64,000 nucleotides of DNA from Agathobacter sp. (lineage in GTDB: Bacteria > Bacillota > Clostridia > Lachnospirales > Lachnospiraceae). The number at the start of each line of letters is the position of its first letter. Position 1 is the first letter of the stretch. Location of the stretch: NCBI GenBank assembly GCA_022775045.1, contig JALFLB010000031.1:1-64000 (forward strand), written 5' to 3'. Made by a program: the position numbers and the translations under genes. Of this stretch, positions 43,872 through 52,500 are shown piece by piece. A model generated the notes under the pieces. It was not told the origin of the DNA and searched no databases. It saw only the letters and a list, made by a program, of their open reading frames with translations.

Positions 43872-44348
43872 TTATGCAAGAACATCTGCGAAAGTGGCGT
43901 TGGTGACGCGGGCAAGATCCAGTGGGTTTAAGCGGATGCTGGTGCCGATGCGGCCACCGCTGACATAGATGGCTTTATATTGTTCCGCGGTGGAGTCGAT
44001 GACCGTCGGAAATGCTTTCTTCATGCCCAGGGGACTGCAGCCGCCACGCACATAGCCTGTGATGGCAGTCAGATCTTTGACATGGATCATCTCCACGGAT
44101 TTCTCATTGACGGCCCGCGCCGCAGCCTTTAAATCCACTTCCTCAGCGATTGGAATGACAAAAACATAGTATTTTTTGCTTTTCCCCTGCATAACTAATG
44201 TCTTGTAGGACTGCTCTACCGGGGCGCCGGTGGCCTCCGCCGTGTGGAGACCGTCTATAAATTCATCACACTCGTAGGTGAGTAGTTCGTATGAAATTTT
44301 GTTACGGTCTAAGATGCGAACCGCGTTGGTTTTTAATTCTTTTCCCAT
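43872..44348 (-). CDS. ybaK: YbaK/EbsC-family Cys-tRNA(Pro) deacylase
   Basis: A 158-residue aminoacyl-tRNA editing enzyme that hydrolyses mischarged Cys-tRNA(Pro). The conserved lysine lies in YKTLVMQGK (near 48-56), and GGCSPLGMKK plus the SGGRIGTSIRLNP end are characteristic of the bacterial YbaK branch. It is one of the two clear minus-strand genes with an assignable or full-length product here and is divergent from the HdeD-like gene. Confidence 0.93.
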   Translation of the reverse strand: MGKELKTNAVRILDRNKISYELLTYECDEFIDGLHTAEATGAPVEQSYKTLVMQGKSKKYYVFVIPIAEEVDLKAAARAVNEKSVEMIHVKDLTAITGYVRGGCSPLGMKKAFPTVIDSTAEQYKAIYVSGGRIGTSIRLNPLDLARVTNATFADVLA

Positions 44349-44398
44349 GGGGTACCTCCTGAACTGTTATCAATAGTATATCAAATTCGTTTAGAAAG

Positions 44399-44427
44399 TT
44401 GAAGAAAAAAAACAGTCGTGTTATAAT
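44399..44427 (+). promoter_or_regulatory. Promoter of the HdeD-like gene
   Basis: TTGAAG (44399-44404), a 17-base spacer, TATAAT (44422-44427). Confidence 0.72.
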
Positions 44428-44465
44428 GTTTCTCAAAAATTGGTAGAAAGGGGTAATTGAATCAT

Positions 44466-45059
44466 ATGAAAGAAATGCTGAAAAAGATAAAGGCGGACTA
44501 CTTATTGTCTTCGGTTCTTTGCATTGTGCTTGGTGTGATTTTCGTCATCTGGAAGGGTGGGGTCATCAATCTGCTGGGCAGTGTGCTTGCAATTTTAATG
44601 ATCATAATCGGGGCGGTATATCTGGGAAGTTTCCTGTTGAATATTATGACAAATGGCTTTTCGATGCTGATGGGAGTGTTGATTATGGCGGTGGGAATCT
44701 GGTTTTTGATTCAGCCATCCGTGATAGTCAGTCTGATTCCAATCGTAATCGGCGTGTTGCTGTTGTTTCATGGAATGCGTGCATTGAAAGAGATTCTGGA
44801 TGCAAAGAAATTTGGATATAGTGCATGGGGAACAGGATTTGTGCTGGCAGTGATCAGTATTATCTGTGGACTCATTTGTGTCTTTGATGCTTTTGGCGTT
44901 ATGGAGAAGGCAGTTATCGTTGTTGGAATTATCCTGATTTTTAACGGGGTGTCTAATATATGGATTGCAGTCAGTGCGACACATGCGGCGAGAGATTACG
45001 AGCGGCGCAACGGAACCATCGATGCAACATTTGTCGAGGACGGTGACGAAAACAGATGA
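44466..45059 (+). CDS. HdeD-like (DUF308) membrane protein
   Basis: A 197-residue protein with six hydrophobic helices arranged as repeated short DUF308 units (for example LLGSVLAILMIIIGAVYLGS, then a SLIPIVIGVLLLFHGMRALKE-like unit). HdeD relatives are linked to acid or envelope stress, but the molecular role is unknown. AAAGGGG lies 12 bases before ATG 44466; a TTG at 44457 is closer to it and could be the true start. The stop overlaps the next gene by four bases. Confidence 0.78.
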   Translation: MKEMLKKIKADYLLSSVLCIVLGVIFVIWKGGVINLLGSVLAILMIIIGAVYLGSFLLNIMTNGFSMLMGVLIMAVGIWFLIQPSVIVSLIPIVIGVLLLFHGMRALKEILDAKKFGYSAWGTGFVLAVISIICGLICVFDAFGVMEKAVIVVGIILIFNGVSNIWIAVSATHAARDYERRNGTIDATFVEDGDENR

Positions 45060-45286
45060 GACAGATGGAATTTAAGATGGAGCGACCGGGGCTTACTAAG
45101 GTGGGAGATCGTCTTAAAGTTACCGAGGGGAAGCTTCCGACATCTTATTATTATACGATCGAGCATGCAATTGCGATGTCCGGTAACTATGCTGTCAGTG
45201 AGCGTTTAAGCAGCCGTGAAGGTGTAGTTGTGGATGTGAAGGAAACGGAAAAAGGATTCTTTGTTACGATGGAATTTGATGAGTAG
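45056..45286 (+). CDS. Small conserved-looking protein of unknown function
   Basis: A 76-residue soluble protein, not recognised. It has a mixed pattern (FKMERPGLTKVGDRLKVTEG, then AIAMSGNYAVSERLSSREGVVVDV, ending EKGFFVTMEFDE) compatible with a small beta-rich fold. It overlaps the HdeD-like gene by ATGA and ends 7 bases before the TetR gene, so it is very probably translated as part of this unit. An inner ATG at 45065 is possible. Confidence 0.65.
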   Translation: MRQMEFKMERPGLTKVGDRLKVTEGKLPTSYYYTIEHAIAMSGNYAVSERLSSREGVVVDVKETEKGFFVTMEFDE

Positions 45287-45293
45287 GTAAGGT

Positions 45294-45860
45294 ATGATAG
45301 CGCAGGGCAGAAATGAGATTGACCGGCTGCTGGCGGACAGCCTGAAGGGGCTTGCCGAAAGACGACCGGTGGAGAAGATTACAATTAAAGAGATTACAGA
45401 CAAAGCCGGGGTAATCAGGCCGACCTTTTACAATCATTTTCAGGATAAGTTCGAACTGATTGAATGGATTATTGCAACGGATCTCCTGGAACCAATTCAG
45501 CCGTTACTTAAGATTGGGATGATTTCAGAGGCAATGGTACTTTTGTTTACCAATATTGAGAGGGACAAAGGGTTCTACACCCGTGTAACCAAAATGGAGG
45601 GACCGGTCACGTTCCATGATATTGCACAGAAATGTGTAAAAAAGATGCTGCTTGCAATCATTGAAGAACAGATGACCGGAAAGCAGACGAAACACAAATG
45701 GCTGACTCCAAATGTGATTGCGGCATATTATGCCCAGTCCATGTGTTTTGCGGCAGAAGAGTGGATCAATCAGGGCATGACGGTGCCGCCACAGGAGATG
45801 GCAGAGGCATATCAGTATATCATTTCGCGATCTATGGTGGATGTGATCAAAGAGTTGTAA
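45294..45860 (+). CDS. TetR-family regulator
   Basis: A 188-residue repressor. The N-terminal helix-turn-helix (about 22-55) contains TIKEITDKAGVIRPTFYNHFQDK; the rest is an all-helical ligand/dimer domain. It precedes an MMPL exporter and a secreted coiled-coil protein, so it most likely controls them. A terminator sits between, which suggests the exporter has its own start. The TGTATA...TATACA inverted repeat at 45912 is a candidate operator. Confidence 0.87.
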   Translation: MIAQGRNEIDRLLADSLKGLAERRPVEKITIKEITDKAGVIRPTFYNHFQDKFELIEWIIATDLLEPIQPLLKIGMISEAMVLLFTNIERDKGFYTRVTKMEGPVTFHDIAQKCVKKMLLAIIEEQMTGKQTKHKWLTPNVIAAYYAQSMCFAAEEWINQGMTVPPQEMAEAYQYIISRSMVDVIKEL

Positions 45861-45911
45861 TGGCATATAATTTAGGGTATTTGTGTATTCGCGTAGACAA
45901 ATTGCCGGATG

Positions 45912-45929
45912 TGTATATTTTTCTATACA
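45912..45929. promoter_or_regulatory. Inverted repeat between TetR gene and exporter gene
   Basis: TGTATA-TTTTTC-TATACA, 6-base arms and 6-base centre. Size and position fit an operator for the adjacent TetR protein, but no direct evidence exists. Confidence 0.4.
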
Positions 45930-45937
45930 GGGAAAAG

Positions 45938-45970
45938 GGATTGAATATTTTAATATTCAGTCTTTTTTTT
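45938..45970 (+). terminator. Intrinsic terminator after the TetR gene
   Basis: TTGAATATT pairs with AATATTCAG-side bases around TTT, followed by ten Ts. The stem is AT-rich, hence moderate strength. Confidence 0.65.
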
Positions 45971-46013
45971 TATACTCTTTGTTGAAAATAATTCGAAACG
46001 GATGGTGAAGGAC

Positions 46014-48089
46014 ATGATTAAATTTGGAAAAGGAGTTGTGAAACACAGAGTCCTGATTCTGATTCTGGCATTTCTGCTTTTGATTCCATCGGGAATCGGC
46101 TATGTGAACACCAGAATCAATTATGATATTCTCTCGTATCTGCCGGAGAATATTGAGACGATGAAGGGACAGGATATTCTGCTTGACGAATTTGGAACCG
46201 GAGCGTTCTCCTTTGTGGTCGTTGAGGGAATGGATGACAAAGATCTCAAAAAGGTTGCAGATCAGATAGAAGACATAGACCATGTCAAAAAGGTTGTCTG
46301 GTATGGAACCATCGGCGATTTTAGCATTCCAAGAGAAGTATTGCCTGATGATATCTATGATTTCTTTAATAATAAGGAAGCGGACAGTCAGCTGATGGCC
46401 GTTCTCTATGATGATTCAATGGCAGCGGACGGAACGATGCAGGCAATTGATGAAATCAACGATCTGGTGAAGGAAAAATGCTTCGTCAGCGGAATGGCTG
46501 CTGTCTGTAATGATATCCGAAAGATTTCCGAGCAGGAGACCGTTGTCTATGTCATCATTGCCTCCCTGCTGTCGCTGTTGATCCTTTCTCTTACGATGGA
46601 TTCTGCAGTGGTTCCACTGCTCTTCCTTTTGAGTATCGGAATGGCAATTGTTTATAACTTAGGATCGAATTTCTTCCTGGGTGAGATTTCGTATGTGACG
46701 AAAGCCCTTGCGGCAGTGTTGCAGTTGGGAGTGACCATGGATTATTCCATTTTCCTGTGGCACAGCTACCAGGAGCAGCAGGAACGGTTTGACGGGGATA
46801 AGGAACGTGCGATGGCTCATGCTATTTCAAATACAATCACCTCGGTTGTAGGAAGCTCCATTACGACAGTTGCGGGATTTGTTGCATTGTGCTTTATGAG
46901 TTTTACGCTTGGTAAGGATCTGGGCATTGTGATGGCAAAAGGTGTTGTATTTGGCGTAATTGGGTGCGTAACAATTTTACCGTCGCTGATTCTTGTCTGC
47001 GACAAAGCGATAGAGAAGACAAAGCATCGCGCAATTCTGCCGGATGTGGGTAGAATCGCAGAGTGGGTGACCAGACATTCTCCAGTGTTTCTGGTTGCAT
47101 TTTTACTCATTCTTGTACCGGCAATTTATGGATATACCCATACGGATGTGTATTATGATCTTGCCGGAACCATGCCGGATACCATTTCCAGCAAGGTGGC
47201 AAATGACAAGCTGAATGATCAGTATCATATGGGAGCAACGCATCTGATTATTGCAAAGAGCTCATTGCCGGAAAAGGAAAGCATGAACATGATCAATGAA
47301 ATCAAGAAAGTGGATGGTGTCAAGCTGGCGGTTTCCTTAGATTCTGCACTCGGGCCAAATATTCCGCGGGAGATGGTTCCGGAAGATATTCAGGAAATCA
47401 TGGTCAACGGAGACTATCAGATGATGCTGGTGTCTTCTAAATATGCAACAGCATCAGATGAAGTCAACAAGCAGTGTGATGAAATCGAAAAGATTGTGAA
47501 AAAATATGATGACTCTGCGATGCTGATTGGTGAAGCTCCTTGTACAAAGGACTTGATCGAGATTACGGATAAGGATTTCAAGAGAGTAAGTGCAATTTCG
47601 ATCGGTGTCATTTTCTTAATTATTGCTCTGGTATTTAAGTCAATAACGCTACCGGTTATTCTGGTTGCCGTGATAGAGTTTGCAATTTTCATCAATATGG
47701 GAATTCCAGCGTACACAGGAACCGTGCTTCCGTTTATTGCATCGATCGTAATTGGTACGATTCAGTTGGGAGCGACTGTTGACTATGCAATACTTATGAC
47801 GAATAAATACAAGAAAAATCGCTTCCGTGGAATGGGCAAAAAGGAAGCAATTACGGACGCTCTCGGCAAATCAACCCAATCCATTATTGTCAGTGCATTG
47901 AGTTTTTTTGCAGCGACAATCGGTGTCGGCTTATACTCCAATATTGATATGATCAGCTCTCTGTGCAGTCTGATGTCACGAGGAGCAATTATCAGTATGT
48001 TTGTGGTTGTCTTTGTATTGCCGTCCATGTTTATGGTATTTGATCGTGTTATTTGTTCGACCAGCGCAGGTTTTAAAAATAAAAATTAG
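46014..48089 (+). CDS. MMPL/RND-family exporter
   Basis: A 691-residue membrane transporter with twelve helices in two halves: helix 1 then a short extracellular domain, five clustered helices (about 185-345), and the same pattern again (about 360-380, 515-690). TMDYSIFLWHSYQEQ and TVDYAILMTNKYKKN occupy equivalent places in each half and carry the proton-relay aspartates of the family. MMPL proteins export lipids or hydrophobic compounds. ATG 46014 gives the usual MIKFGK start; ATG 46002 is possible. The next gene encodes an exported coiled-coil protein 13 bases later, likely its extracellular partner. Confidence 0.9.
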   Translation: MIKFGKGVVKHRVLILILAFLLLIPSGIGYVNTRINYDILSYLPENIETMKGQDILLDEFGTGAFSFVVVEGMDDKDLKKVADQIEDIDHVKKVVWYGTIGDFSIPREVLPDDIYDFFNNKEADSQLMAVLYDDSMAADGTMQAIDEINDLVKEKCFVSGMAAVCNDIRKISEQETVVYVIIASLLSLLILSLTMDSAVVPLLFLLSIGMAIVYNLGSNFFLGEISYVTKALAAVLQLGVTMDYSIFLWHSYQEQQERFDGDKERAMAHAISNTITSVVGSSITTVAGFVALCFMSFTLGKDLGIVMAKGVVFGVIGCVTILPSLILVCDKAIEKTKHRAILPDVGRIAEWVTRHSPVFLVAFLLILVPAIYGYTHTDVYYDLAGTMPDTISSKVANDKLNDQYHMGATHLIIAKSSLPEKESMNMINEIKKVDGVKLAVSLDSALGPNIPREMVPEDIQEIMVNGDYQMMLVSSKYATASDEVNKQCDEIEKIVKKYDDSAMLIGEAPCTKDLIEITDKDFKRVSAISIGVIFLIIALVFKSITLPVILVAVIEFAIFINMGIPAYTGTVLPFIASIVIGTIQLGATVDYAILMTNKYKKNRFRGMGKKEAITDALGKSTQSIIVSALSFFAATIGVGLYSNIDMISSLCSLMSRGAIISMFVVVFVLPSMFMVFDRVICSTSAGFKNKN

Positions 48090-48102
48090 GAGGAACATCA
48101 TT

Positions 48103-50235
48103 ATGAAATTACCGGAGTTGACAAAGAAATTCAGAAATAAATATATGATTCGTATTGTGGCAGGCGTGCTTACTGTTGCACTTCTCGGAAGCGGTATGAC
48201 AGCAGTTGCGGTACAGGCAGACCAGAAGGAAGGGGCAAAGGCGCAGACCGTTGCAGAGACAAAGAAGGAGACAAATACGGCTGGTGATCTGTCGGATCTG
48301 GTATCCATCGAAGTGAACAATAAAGAAATAGGGAAGGAGGAGAGCGTTTATCTGCTTTCTGATGCAACAGGAAAGGTGCATGATACCATTGTCAGCGATC
48401 ACTTAATTAACAGTGGGAAAAAATCATCGTTGGAAGATTGTTCCAATTTACATGATATTGAGAATGTAAAGGGAGATGAGACATTCACGCAAAATGGAGA
48501 GAACCTGACCTGGCAGGCGGACGGCAATGATATTTTTTATCAGGGGACTTCAAACGAGGAGCCTCCGGTCACACAGACCGTTACCTATTATCTGGATGGG
48601 GAGGAAATTACCCCGGAAGAACTGGCGGGAAAATCTGGAAAGGTCACAATTCATTTTGATTATGCAAATAATACTTCTTACGGAGATGTCAAAGTTCCGT
48701 TTGCAGCAGTGACTGCCATGGTACTGGATGACAGCTTTACGAACATTGAGGTAAAAAACGGAAAGATTGAGAACAACGGGGACAACAACATTGTTATCGG
48801 CTATGCACTTCCGGGAATTCGTGAGAGCCTGGATGTAGACAACTCTGATTTTGTGGAAGAGATGAATCTTCCAGAGGATTTTGAGGTTACAGCAGATGTA
48901 GAGAATTTTAAGCTCGATACAGCGATGACAATTGTTGCAAATGCAGGCAGCATGGTTTCCATGAAAACGGGGGACAGCTCATCCTTAGATGATATGATCC
49001 ATGATCTGGAAGATGCAAGCAGTCAGTTGAGGGATGGTTCTGCAGATCTTGCAAGTGGCATGGATACTTTCCAGAAAGGTCTTGCAGATTATGCAAGCGG
49101 CATGAGTGATCTGTATAAGGGAAGTGGAGATCTTGGAAAGGGGGTCGATACCTTAAATAAGAGTGCTGCATCGATTGATCAGGGAATCCAGACTCTGGAT
49201 CATGGATTGAAGAAAAAGATGAGCGAAAAGGAGAAGGCTGCAGCGCAAAAGACTGCCGAGGCAGCAGTTGCAGAAGAATTTAAGAATGGAAAAACGGAGG
49301 AAGTTGCGAATCAGATTTATACAGCACTTCGCTATACACAGAAAGAGGATGGCAATGTTGCAGATGGCGCTCTTTATACCTCATTATATGACGGAGCATA
49401 CAGCACAAAAGCGGCAGAGACAGTGTACAATGAGGTGGTGCGTCAGGTACTTTTGACAGCAGCAGGCCAGCCGGCAGACAGTAAGCTGAGCGCAGATCAG
49501 GCGGCATCAGGAATCAAAGCGGCATATGCCAAGGGTGCACAGGCGAATGATCCGACCGCTACAGCAATGTATGCAGTGAGCAATGGTATGACAAGTGAGC
49601 AACTGGCAGAGCTTCTCTATGCTAAGTCAGGTGCAAAGGATACGCTGTTTCACAAGACACAGAGCGCTATTGAGGCACAGCTTAGTGCGGGAAGAAATAA
49701 CGAGCAGATTAACTCTGCTGTGGAATCCAGCTTAAAACAGCTCTCCACCCAGCTGGCCGGTGCGTGCCAGCAGGCTGCGGCGCAGGCAGCTGGAAGTGCA
49801 GCAATCAGCGGAGCAGAGAGTGCAAAGGCGACTATAGCAGAACAGATTGAAACAGTACAGGCAAACGGTTACAGTCTGGTGACCGGAGCATCGGCACTCA
49901 GCAAGGGAACACAGTCTCTTGCGGATCAGGTCCCGGTGTTGACGGAAGGTATCACCGCATTAAATAATGCAACATTAAAACTAGTCAAAGGGGCGGATGA
50001 ACTGAATAATGGTTCGCATGATCTGGCAGATGGTATGGTTGAATTTGATGAGAAGGGAATTTCCAGGATTGTGAACTGCTATAATGGAGATATCAAGTCG
50101 CTTACCGACCGCTTGCAGGCAATGCTTGATGCAGGAGAAGATTATCAGACATTTACTTCCCTTGCAGATGGTGTCAATGGCAGTGTAAAATTTATCTATA
50201 AGCTTGACTCGATTAAGGAAACGGACGAACAATAG
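48103..50235 (+). CDS. Exported coiled-coil protein with YhgE/Pip-like LxxG repeats
   Basis: A 710-residue protein with an N-terminal signal or anchor helix (about 16-37), a beta-rich region (about 60-270), then helical regions with repeats of the pattern L-x-x-G about every seven residues (LRDGSADLASGMDTF, LYKGSGDLGKGVDTL near 305-355; again LVKGADELNNGSHDLADGM near 625-645). These heptad-like repeats occur in YhgE/Pip proteins. The middle part is alanine- and glutamine-rich. Unlike YhgE there is no C-terminal membrane domain; the preceding MMPL transporter would supply it. AGGAGG precedes ATG 48103. Confidence 0.8.
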   Translation: MKLPELTKKFRNKYMIRIVAGVLTVALLGSGMTAVAVQADQKEGAKAQTVAETKKETNTAGDLSDLVSIEVNNKEIGKEESVYLLSDATGKVHDTIVSDHLINSGKKSSLEDCSNLHDIENVKGDETFTQNGENLTWQADGNDIFYQGTSNEEPPVTQTVTYYLDGEEITPEELAGKSGKVTIHFDYANNTSYGDVKVPFAAVTAMVLDDSFTNIEVKNGKIENNGDNNIVIGYALPGIRESLDVDNSDFVEEMNLPEDFEVTADVENFKLDTAMTIVANAGSMVSMKTGDSSSLDDMIHDLEDASSQLRDGSADLASGMDTFQKGLADYASGMSDLYKGSGDLGKGVDTLNKSAASIDQGIQTLDHGLKKKMSEKEKAAAQKTAEAAVAEEFKNGKTEEVANQIYTALRYTQKEDGNVADGALYTSLYDGAYSTKAAETVYNEVVRQVLLTAAGQPADSKLSADQAASGIKAAYAKGAQANDPTATAMYAVSNGMTSEQLAELLYAKSGAKDTLFHKTQSAIEAQLSAGRNNEQINSAVESSLKQLSTQLAGACQQAAAQAAGSAAISGAESAKATIAEQIETVQANGYSLVTGASALSKGTQSLADQVPVLTEGITALNNATLKLVKGADELNNGSHDLADGMVEFDEKGISRIVNCYNGDIKSLTDRLQAMLDAGEDYQTFTSLADGVNGSVKFIYKLDSIKETDEQ

Positions 50236-50268
50236 ACCATAACAGGAAATCATTGGAGGAACAGGAAA

Positions 50269-50844
50269 ATGAACTGGATCGAGAATTTGTTGATCGTGGT
50301 GGGCGTATCCTTGGATATTTTCGCAGCGATGGAGTGTCAGGGGTCGCTGGTTGTCAAAATAAATAAAAAGCACTTATCCGGTATCTGTGTTATTGTGGCA
50401 ATCTGGCAGATGATCGCACTGTTTGCAGGGCATTTTTTATCTACCCTGTACTGTCAGCAGAATCCGGCAGCAGATGGTCAGATTCTCGGGGAGATCATTT
50501 CCATGTTGATTTTTATCGGACTTGGTATCCGGCTGCTTGTCAAAGCAATTCAAAATGAGCGGGTGGAGGAACATTTAGAGACCAATCTCGGTATCAGGCG
50601 CTTTGTTCGGATGGCATCAGTCAGCAGCATTTATACGATTCTTGCAGGAATTGCATTCGGTTTTCTGGAGACAGACATTACGGTAATCTTGATTATGATT
50701 GTTGTGCTGACGATCGTTGTTGTAATCGGCGGGATGTATACCGGATATCATCTTGGTTTTGCCTCCAAGACCGCTGTATATGTGATCGGAGCAGTTTTGC
50801 TGTGGGGGGCAGGATTTGATGTGTTGATTCGAAGAATATTATAA
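50269..50844 (+). CDS. MntP-like (DUF204) cation efflux protein
   Basis: A 191-residue membrane protein with six helices in the two-times-three arrangement of MntP (VVGVSLDIFAAMECQG in helix 1, and the matching SVSSIYTILAGIAFGFLE in the second half). MntP exports Mn2+. The first helix keeps an acidic residue (SLDIFA), but the second half lacks the usual D-A-x-x-x-G pattern, so ion specificity is doubtful. It follows the coiled-coil gene by 33 bases with TGGAGG upstream, and may belong to that operon. Confidence 0.72.
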   Translation: MNWIENLLIVVGVSLDIFAAMECQGSLVVKINKKHLSGICVIVAIWQMIALFAGHFLSTLYCQQNPAADGQILGEIISMLIFIGLGIRLLVKAIQNERVEEHLETNLGIRRFVRMASVSSIYTILAGIAFGFLETDITVILIMIVVLTIVVVIGGMYTGYHLGFASKTAVYVIGAVLLWGAGFDVLIRRIL

Positions 50845-50848
50845 GAAA

Positions 50849-50883
50849 AGGAACCGGCTGCAGGAATTGCAGCTGGTTTTTTG
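50849..50883 (+). terminator. Intrinsic terminator after the MntP-like gene
   Basis: AACCGGCTGCA pairs with TGCAGCTGGTT around GGAAT, followed by TTTT. Confidence 0.85.
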
Positions 50884-50940
50884 TGTGTTGTAGAATAAGA
50901 TAGAAAAGCAGATACTGGTATAAGGGAGAAAAACAGGCAT

Positions 50941-51639
50941 ATGAATAATTATACGGTAATTGATCTGGAGATGACCGGACTTGCTCCAAAGCAGGACAAG
51001 GTAATTGAAATCGGGGCGGTGAAGGTCAAAAACGGTCAGATTACAGAAACTTATGGGACACTTGTGAGACCGATAAGACCTATTCCGAAAAAGGTGACGC
51101 TACTGACCGGAATTACAGCAGAGATGGCCGATGGAGGGATGGAGGAGGATGAGGCGATGAAAAAACTCATTTCCTTTATTGCAGAGGATGTGATTGTTGG
51201 ACATAATATTTCCTTTGATTATAGTTTTATCAAGCAGTGGGCAGTGAATCAGAAAATCGGACTTGAACTGTATGCCTGTGATACACTTCGTCTTGCTCGG
51301 GCACTTTTGCCGGGGGAACAATCCAAAAAGCTGGAGGATCTTTGTAAGTTTTTTCATATTGAGAGGGAACACGCGCACAGGGCTCTGGATGATGCTCTGG
51401 AAACCCAGAAGGTATTTGAATGTTTAAAAGTATTGGCAGATGGAAAGGAAGAATTGGTCCAGCCGAGGCTGCTGACTTTTAAAGCGAAAAGACAGACACC
51501 CGCAACGGGGCACCAGATTCAGCGGCTGAAGGAATTGCGTGAAAAGTATCAGATTGTCGATGAAATCTGCTGGGAGACACTGACGCGCAGTGAGGCCTCC
51601 CGACTTCAGGATTTTTACTATGTGCATTATGGAAGATAA
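50941..51639 (+). CDS. DnaQ-like 3'-5' exonuclease
   Basis: A 232-residue DEDDh exonuclease. Exo I is VIDLEMTG with D8 and E10; Exo II is VGHNISFDYSF; Exo III is HRALDDALET. The exonuclease domain ends near residue 170; about 60 further residues (RQTPATGHQIQRLKELREKY) look like a small helical tail. Fused to no polymerase, it may act in proofreading or in general DNA or RNA trimming. Its last 13 bases overlap the end of the gene on the other strand. Confidence 0.9.
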   Translation: MNNYTVIDLEMTGLAPKQDKVIEIGAVKVKNGQITETYGTLVRPIRPIPKKVTLLTGITAEMADGGMEEDEAMKKLISFIAEDVIVGHNISFDYSFIKQWAVNQKIGLELYACDTLRLARALLPGEQSKKLEDLCKFFHIEREHAHRALDDALETQKVFECLKVLADGKEELVQPRLLTFKAKRQTPATGHQIQRLKELREKYQIVDEICWETLTRSEASRLQDFYYVHYGR

Positions 51640-52214
51640 GCATTTAACTTTTCGATGATAATGTTTTTGGAAACAGAATTAATCTCGTTAGCTGAATCGA
51701 TTAGGGAAGGAATGGAGTCCGCCTGTCCGTTCTGCTGATAGATATCCGCAAGCATTGTGTAGATGACACTGGCATCGGCATGGTAGGATACTGCCAGTTC
51801 CAGCAGCTCGCGGGCATCTTCAGTCTGTCCGGTATCTATGAGCTCGCGGGCGTAGATTGGGATTGTCTGCACGAAGGTGGTAAAATGGTTGTCATATTCA
51901 CACAAAGCATCGAGATTTGCGGCACCGTATTCCAGTTTCAGATCGGTGTTTGTCAGACCGGTCAGGTTTAGCATCTGACAGGAACTGAGATCTACCAGTG
52001 TTTTTTCCGCGTCGGTGTGAAGGTTTTGTGGTATTTTTTCTAGTGGTATGGTAAGATAGTTGAGATTGCTGATGTCTTTACGTCGGGTAAAGTTGGCCTT
52101 TTGTTCGCGACTCCAGAAGGATTCCTCCCGGCTGTGCTGGGAAACATTATTTTTGCGGATAAAATAGTTCATAATTAATACAAATATAATAAATGCAGCA
52201 AGAAAAATAAACAT
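51627..52214 (-). CDS. Membrane-anchored protein with a TPR-like end, function unknown
   Basis: A 195-residue protein with one N-terminal transmembrane helix (about 1-17, IFLAAFIIFVLIMNYFI), then a cytoplasmic or extracellular soluble part. The last 80 residues (DTGQTEDARELLELAVSYHADASVIYTMLADIYQQNGQ) have the helix spacing of TPR repeats. Not otherwise recognised. The start has GAAAGGAAT upstream on the minus strand. It converges on the exonuclease gene with a 13-base overlap and no terminator between. Confidence 0.75.
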   Translation of the reverse strand: MFIFLAAFIIFVLIMNYFIRKNNVSQHSREESFWSREQKANFTRRKDISNLNYLTIPLEKIPQNLHTDAEKTLVDLSSCQMLNLTGLTNTDLKLEYGAANLDALCEYDNHFTTFVQTIPIYARELIDTGQTEDARELLELAVSYHADASVIYTMLADIYQQNGQADSIPSLIDSANEINSVSKNIIIEKLNAYLP

Positions 52215-52279
52215 AATGAATTCCTTTCTTTTTATATTGTTTATTCATTATAACTGATTTTGAGGAAGAGGTGAATAGT

Positions 52280-52393
52280 ATGTATAATTTTAATGGTTCA
52301 AAACACAAAAAAAGGCTGATTGCAATCATATCGCTGATTTTAATTGCGGCTATGGTGGTAACGACCTTTGTATCCGCTCTGATTTTTGCTTAA
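52280..52393 (+). CDS. 37-residue single-helix membrane protein
   Basis: ATG 52280, preceded by GGAAGAGGTG, opens a frame of MYNFNGSKHKKR, a hydrophobic helix of about 24 residues (IAIISLILIAAMVVTTFVSALIF) split by no charge, and a stop at 52391-52393. The basic stretch before the helix predicts N-in topology. A short, well-formed membrane peptide with a good ribosome binding site is likely real. It is divergent from the TPR-like gene. Function unknown. Confidence 0.68.
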   Translation: MYNFNGSKHKKRLIAIISLILIAAMVVTTFVSALIFA

Positions 52394-52410
52394 ATTTGGT
52401 GTTAAACTGA

Positions 52411-52442
52411 ACATTTTCAAGCGAACTTGTACTTGAAAATGT
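52411..52442. promoter_or_regulatory. Perfect inverted repeat overlapping the -35 box of the VanW gene
   Basis: ACATTTTCAAG (52411-52421) is exactly complementary to CTTGAAAATGT (52432-52442), with a 10-base centre. The right arm contains the -35 hexamer TTGAAA. No T run follows, so an operator is more likely than a terminator. Confidence 0.6.
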
Positions 52443-52460
52443 GAGGGTTTGTGTTACAAT
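52433..52460 (+). promoter_or_regulatory. Promoter of the VanW-type gene
   Basis: TTGAAA (52433-52438), a 16-base spacer, TACAAT (52455-52460). Confidence 0.65.
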
Positions 52461-52500
52461 ATGTAGTCAGACGAAGAAAAGAAAAGTTTAAAGGATGATT

